DNA of 64,000 nt. Origin: Blasia pusilla (taxonomy: Eukaryota > Marchantiophyta > Marchantiopsida > Blasiales). The stretch lies in NCBI GenBank assembly GCA_050084515.1, contig CM114271.1:49290001-49354000 (forward strand), in the 5' to 3' direction. The translations under genes were made by a program, and so were the position numbers. This document shows positions 59,796-64,000 of this stretch, in pieces (within the stretch, counting starts at the first letter, position 1; each line of letters starts with the position of its first letter). The notes beneath the pieces were generated by a model. It was not told the origin of the DNA. It searched no databases and worked only from the letters and a program-made list of their open reading frames with translations.

Positions 59796-60254
59796 GGTCA
59801 ACCAACAAATGAACTATCGAGCAATTTATATCTTTTAGACTTTCGTGAATATTTGGGTTTACAGGAAAAGAAATTTAGTACTGTTCGCGATATCCATGAT
59901 GTACTCTATTTGAGTTAGCTGGAATATTTTCGTCTTGAAGAGCTGCAATTGATTGTTTATAGACGTAAACCTTGTACTTTCATGCAATCTTTCAAAATAC
60001 AGTTCGTGGAGATCGGGAAAGAGGCATGCACGCTCATTAAGCTCTAGATATAAGATTATCGTGTGGATAAGCTCACGAGAGAAGTTTGTGAGTGTCGGAT
60101 ATCACGTACTGGTGCACATGAAAACTATTGTTGTTCTGGGTAAGATGCAGCTGATAATCGAATGTGAACTTCAATGAATAAGTTGTCGGGTTGAAAGAAA
60201 AGGGGAGGTGAGGTGGGACACTAGTGTGCTCACTTGAAAGTTATATAGACTACT

Positions 60255-60720
60255 ACTCAAGGATCTCCACTAGAAAACGAAATATAGTTGCTGATCCTGA
60301 ACTTCAATGCGCCTGTCCGGGTAAAGACTTAAATCATGTACCACTATTGTGGGAAACATGATTATAGGACTTAAATGACAACGATATCCTGGATTAATGA
60401 AACGAAGAGGTCCTATTACTCCCAAGACCTTCCCTACAACAACACATGTACGAACATTGAACCTCACTGAACTTGTTTGTTAAAAAATGGAAGGGGTCCT
60501 AGTACTCCAAACCTTCATATGCAAACGAGATATCGTTACTTTGTCTGAACTGCAATGACTACACTTGCATGGGTCATAAAGCGAAGAAGCACAACTACTC
60601 CAGATCTTCATTTGCAAACTAGATATGGGTACTTCGTCGGAACTTCAATGACTAGGATGGCCTATGTTTTAAAAATGAAGAGGTTCTAAAACTCCAAAAC
60701 CTTCATTCGCTACTTTCTAA
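60255..60720 (+). repeat. degenerate tandem repeat, about 100-bp unit
   Basis: GAAG(A/G)GGTYCTA..ACTCC..ACCTTCA and AACTTCAATGACTA words recur near 60,400, 60,490, 60,580 and 60,680. Confidence 0.65.
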
Positions 60721-60999
60721 ATGCTTCTAGTAGTATAGACGTACAAGGATGGATATGTCGGAGAATAATCCAGGAGAGACGATTGGTGTGAGTAACGTCT
60801 GCAATAACTTCAGCTATTCTATGTGGAAAATGTTGGATTCTCAACATCCACTTCTCTAAGCACCATTAATCTGATCGGTCCCTTGTATGAGGAGAAGCCT
60901 AGATTGATGGTTCCGATTTAGACGTCGAAGAAGTCATACTAATATGACGTAGGTGGTTTTAGGAGTAGCGTTACTAGGTTTATCTAACCCTCTAAAAAA
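60721..60999. other. unassigned, may include the U3 part of the copia LTR
   Basis: TGTTGGATTCTCAACATC near 60,829 could be an LTR start, but there is no second LTR here to compare with. Confidence 0.3.
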
Positions 61000-61221
61000 A
61001 TTTCTATTAATAGAAACGAAAAAAAATAGGTAAAAACCTTAGTTTTCCCGAGTAGTCAAATAGTCGGGAGCCGCAGCGGTAGCGCATTCTCTTATGTCGA
61101 GTTATCTTCCAGTTCAAATTCCACCGAAGCTCTTCTCTGAGCGCACGGACAGACTAGGCCACCTTGTATCTCTAAGTTGTGTAAAGATTTCAGTGATTTC
61201 GTCACTTTCTGTTTTCTCACA
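61000..61221 (+). mobile_element. Ty1/copia 5' LTR, 3' portion
   Basis: It immediately precedes a primer-binding site, ends ...TTTTCTCACA, and shares about 200 bp with the split LTR fragment at 26,435-26,985. The left limit is not established. Confidence 0.75.
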
Positions 61222-61233
61222 TGGTATCAGAGG
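61222..61233 (+). promoter_or_regulatory. copia primer-binding site (initiator tRNA-Met type)
   Basis: TGGTATCAGAGG matches the classic plant copia PBS TGGTATCAGAGC, complementary to the 3' end of initiator methionine tRNA, one base from the LTR end. Confidence 0.88.
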
Positions 61234-61293
61234 AGTAGGTTTTCCAGTATTTTGTATCTGGCGATCTAGTGTGTTTGCACAAAATCTTGAGAG

Positions 61294-61968
61294 ATGGCTA
61301 TTTCTTCGTCAGTTCGTGCTCGCCCTCCTCCGCTGGGTGAAGGGAAGTTACATGGGTCTAACTATATGTTGTGGAAGTTTAAAATGAGAACTGTCCTCGA
61401 ATCATTTGAGATCTGGGAAACGGCCACAAGGGTCGATTCAAATCCACAAGCTAGTTTGAGTTTTGCATGTTCATCTTCATCTGGGGATATCGATCCTGTT
61501 GTATTGTTGGCATGGAGACGCAGAAACGTTGATGCTCTATATGCGATTGTCACGAATGAAACTGATTCTGTCATGACTCTCATTCAACATATAACTACTG
61601 CTGCTGAGGCGTGGAACATTTTGAAGAATCAGTATGAAACGAGGAATGAGACTCGGATTCAGAATTTGGAGAAACAACTTACGTCCGAGAAATTTTCAGA
61701 AGGAGAAAGCACGGAGCAATTTTTGACAAGAATCAAGAATCTTCAAGATCAGATCACGTCCGTAGGAATTTCAAAGTCTAGCGAAGATTTGGCACGTCGG
61801 TGCATAAGGATTTTTCCTCCAAGGTATGACAGTTTGGTCACTCCACTGAATACTCAAGGAAGACCCATGCCGCTTACTTTTGAAGAATTTAGTGCAATGT
61901 TGGAAGAAGAGGAAATGTGCTTCAAAGCAAGAGAGGGAAGTGATGCAGCATTTACTGCCAACGTATAG
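61294..61968 (+). CDS. Ty1/copia gag (UBN2-like), ending at an in-frame TAG
   Basis: The ATG at 61294 opens MAISSSVRARPPPLGEGK, followed by the copia gag signature GSNYMLWKFKMRTVLESFEIW, then ATNETDS-like and TAAEAWNILKNQYETRN segments, a helical LEKQLTSEKFSEGESTEQFL stretch, and FEEFSAMLEEEEMC near the end (224 aa). This protein forms the particle shell. The TAG at 61966-61968 is the only stop before the zinc knuckle, and the same frame continues for another 1.1 kb. It is probably a nonsense mutation rather than a natural gag end, because the zinc knuckle normally belongs to the same polyprotein. Confidence 0.85.
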   Translation: MAISSSVRARPPPLGEGKLHGSNYMLWKFKMRTVLESFEIWETATRVDSNPQASLSFACSSSSGDIDPVVLLAWRRRNVDALYAIVTNETDSVMTLIQHITTAAEAWNILKNQYETRNETRIQNLEKQLTSEKFSEGESTEQFLTRIKNLQDQITSVGISKSSEDLARRCIRIFPPRYDSLVTPLNTQGRPMPLTFEEFSAMLEEEEMCFKAREGSDAAFTANV

Positions 61969-64000
61969 AGAGGTAGAAATCAGGATTACAGTTCAAATGT
62001 CAAGAAGAAATTTCCAAGAAAAGACTTCAAATGCTTTTATTGTGGTAAGCTAGGTCATCTTATCAAAGATTGTAGAAAGAGGAGTCAGGATGAGAAGAAC
62101 GGTTATTTAAGACCTAAGAAGGAGTCTGGAAATTCTGTAGAACTAGGAGAACATGAAGTAGATGCTTGGGTAGCAATAGAAGAGTTTTGCACACAGGTAG
62201 AACATTCCACTAAGTCAAAGAGTGAAGATGCATGGGTGCTCGATAGTGGAGCATTTAGGCATATGACCAATCATAAGAATTGGTATAGCTCCTTACAGCC
62301 TCTAAAGGAGCTCATCGTTGTTACTGTTGGGAATAATGCAAAGTGCCCTGTAGAAGGAAAAGGCACAATTTCTTTAGTCTCACAAAAAGGAGATGAAAAG
62401 AAGTTAACTGATGTACTGTACGTACCAGAGTTGAAGCGAAATTTGATTTCAATGGCAGTATTATGTGATTGTAACCTAGAAGTTCGTTTCAAGAAAACTG
62501 GAGCAGTCATTGAGGATGCCAATGGGAAAGTAGTGGGTGAAGGTATACGACGTGGAAATATCTACGAGTTGTATGCTTTCACGACAAGTGTAGGTACAGA
62601 TCTTAGTAGCAGTAAGTTGTGGTATGAAAGATTTGGTCACCTTAGCTTTCTCTTACTAAGTCAAATGCAGAAATCTAGCATGGTTGTTGATTTACCAACA
62701 ATTTTTGGAGTGTCGGATACTTATGAAGCTTGTATGATGGGAAAGCAACATCGACAGCCATTTCCACAAGAGTCCAGCAATAAGGCAAAGGCTCCTCTAG
62801 AGTTGATACATGCTGACCTCTGTGGTAAAATGAGAACAGTGGCATTAGGTGGTTCTTCCTACTTCTTTTTAGTTGTCGACAATTATAGTATGAAGATGTG
62901 GGTGTATTTCCTTCGTGATAAGGCAAGTGCTTTTGGAAAATTTAAAGTATGGCACAAGTTGGTTGAGAATGAGACAAGAAAGAAGGTACAAAAGCTTCGC
63001 ACCGATCGAGGAGGAGAATTCTTATCAACAGAATTCAACAAATATTTGGGGGAGCATGGAATCAGTTTATTGATTAACCACGGCACATACACCACAACAA
63101 ATTGGAGTTGTTGAGCGTCGAAACCGTACAGTGGTGGAGATGGCAAGATGTATGATGAAAGAAAAAGGTTTGACAGAAGGATTTTGGGCTGAAGCTGTTA
63201 ATACATTCGTATACATTCTAAATAGAAGTACTACCAAGTCAGTGCAAGGCGTGACTCCTCATCAATCATACTCAGGTAAGGTACCATCAGTCCAACATTT
63301 CAGGACTTTTGGTAGTGAGTGTTTTGTACATATTCCTGAAGCATCTAGGACCAAGCTAGAGTCCAAGAGCAGGAAGTGCATCTTTATGGGATACAGTGAT
63401 GAGTCTAAAGCTTATCGCCTTTGGTATCCTGAGGAAAAGAAGATGGTTGTGAGTCGTGATGTGGTGTTCCAAGAACAGCCTCGTCAAGTGGCGGATATCA
63501 ATGGTCCGTCCACATTATCATCAAACGAAGAGATAACCCACCAGAGCACACCACAAATGTTTACACCAAATCATCAAGAAGAAGAATTTGGTGATGATTA
63601 CAAAGAGCAACCTGCTCTTCCACTACGGTCGTCATACCCTAAGTGGATAAAGCAACTCTTGGATGATAAGGATCCACCAGCAACTGATGAAGTTGTTACA
63701 CATCCAAGGAGATCCAAGAGATTAGAGGAGCAGAATAGAGCTTCCGCATATCTCCTCAACATGGCCTTGATGACAAAGGTCTTGAAGGTGGAAGAGCCAT
63801 CATGCTTGGATGAGGCCCTTGCTCATCCTCAATGGAGAGAGGCCATGCAGATGGAGATGGACGCTATTCAGAGGAATGAAACTTGGACTTTGGTTGAAAA
63901 GCGAAAGGACATGAAGATAATACGCACCAAGTGGGTGTACAAGACCAAGTACAAGTCGGAAGGTACATTGGATAAATTCAAAGCGAGGTTGGTCGCACAA
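61969..64000 (+). pseudogene. Ty1/copia pol region, frameshifted and partial (runs off right edge)
   Basis: In frame with gag: zinc knuckle CFYCGKLGHLIKDC (62032-62073); protease WVLDSGAFRHMTNH, catalytic DSG at 62242-62250; GAG-pre-integrase LWYERFGHLS...YEACMMGKQ (62,614-62,755); integrase core with IHADLCG and LRTDRGGEF. A +1 frame change near 63,080 leads to an early stop, while the next frame continues TPQQIGVVERRNRTV with the third catalytic residue E and stays open to 64,000. The end holds the start of the RT domain (HPQWREAMQMEMDAI...TKWVYKTKY...KARLVAQ). The zinc-binding HHCC of the integrase has lost a His (LWY) and a Cys (YEAC). Catalytic RT, RNase H and the 3' LTR lie outside the window. 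Non-functional copy. Confidence 0.88.

Overview
This is plant nuclear DNA dominated by transposable elements. The plant calls rest on a two-exon non-specific lipid-transfer protein gene, a CACTA element with TNP2- and TNPA-like genes, a Ty1/copia element with an initiator-Met-type primer site, a Ty3/gypsy gag, GT-AG introns of 100-150 bp, and a degenerate tract resembling the plant telomere repeat TTTAGGG. A decayed reverse-transcriptase element whose C-terminus resembles a PD-(D/E)XK (restriction-like) nuclease would be unusual in a flowering plant. It hints at a bryophyte, lycophyte or fern, but the sequence alone does not settle the lineage.

Layout. 1-2,100: 5' end of a minus-strand Ty3/gypsy element (gag running off the left edge, PBS, 1,275-bp LTR). 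3,300-4,400: truncated TNP2 relic. 6,742-8,187: a solo LTR of the same gypsy family in the opposite orientation. 8,750-9,444: a GA array and a tandemly duplicated segment, which is the target of a 13.86-kb CACTA element at 9,445-23,307. That element has matching termini, a 3-bp target duplication (AGG), TNPA-like and TNP2 genes on the minus strand, two long (GA)n arrays and a 351-bp tandem array near its right end. 23,308-25,528: telomere-like tract, a roughly 650-bp tandem repeat and an orphan CACTA terminus. 26,435-28,550: nested elements, namely a copia LTR fragment split by a hAT-type MITE and a decayed hAT transposase split by two more MITEs of that family.

28,550-38,000 is mostly unassigned, with foldbacks, a SINE-like head and a spaced direct repeat. 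38,000-44,700 is AT-rich and contains about 18 diverged copies of a roughly 180-bp unit. 46,785-49,874 is the broken non-LTR-type reverse transcriptase element. 50,370-56,215 holds a candidate Helitron 5' end, an unknown basic ORF, degenerate repeats and a Helitron Rep-domain relic. 56,700-60,980 is low in repeats and carries the one convincing host gene. 61,000-64,000 is the 5' part of a decayed copia element running off the right edge.

The most interesting locus is 57,343-58,506. Splicing an obvious intron joins a complete eight-cysteine lipid-transfer domain in frame to a tail of about 11 PPPHMNQY-like octapeptides. The tail's repeats differ almost only at synonymous third positions, which argues that the tail is under selection as protein.
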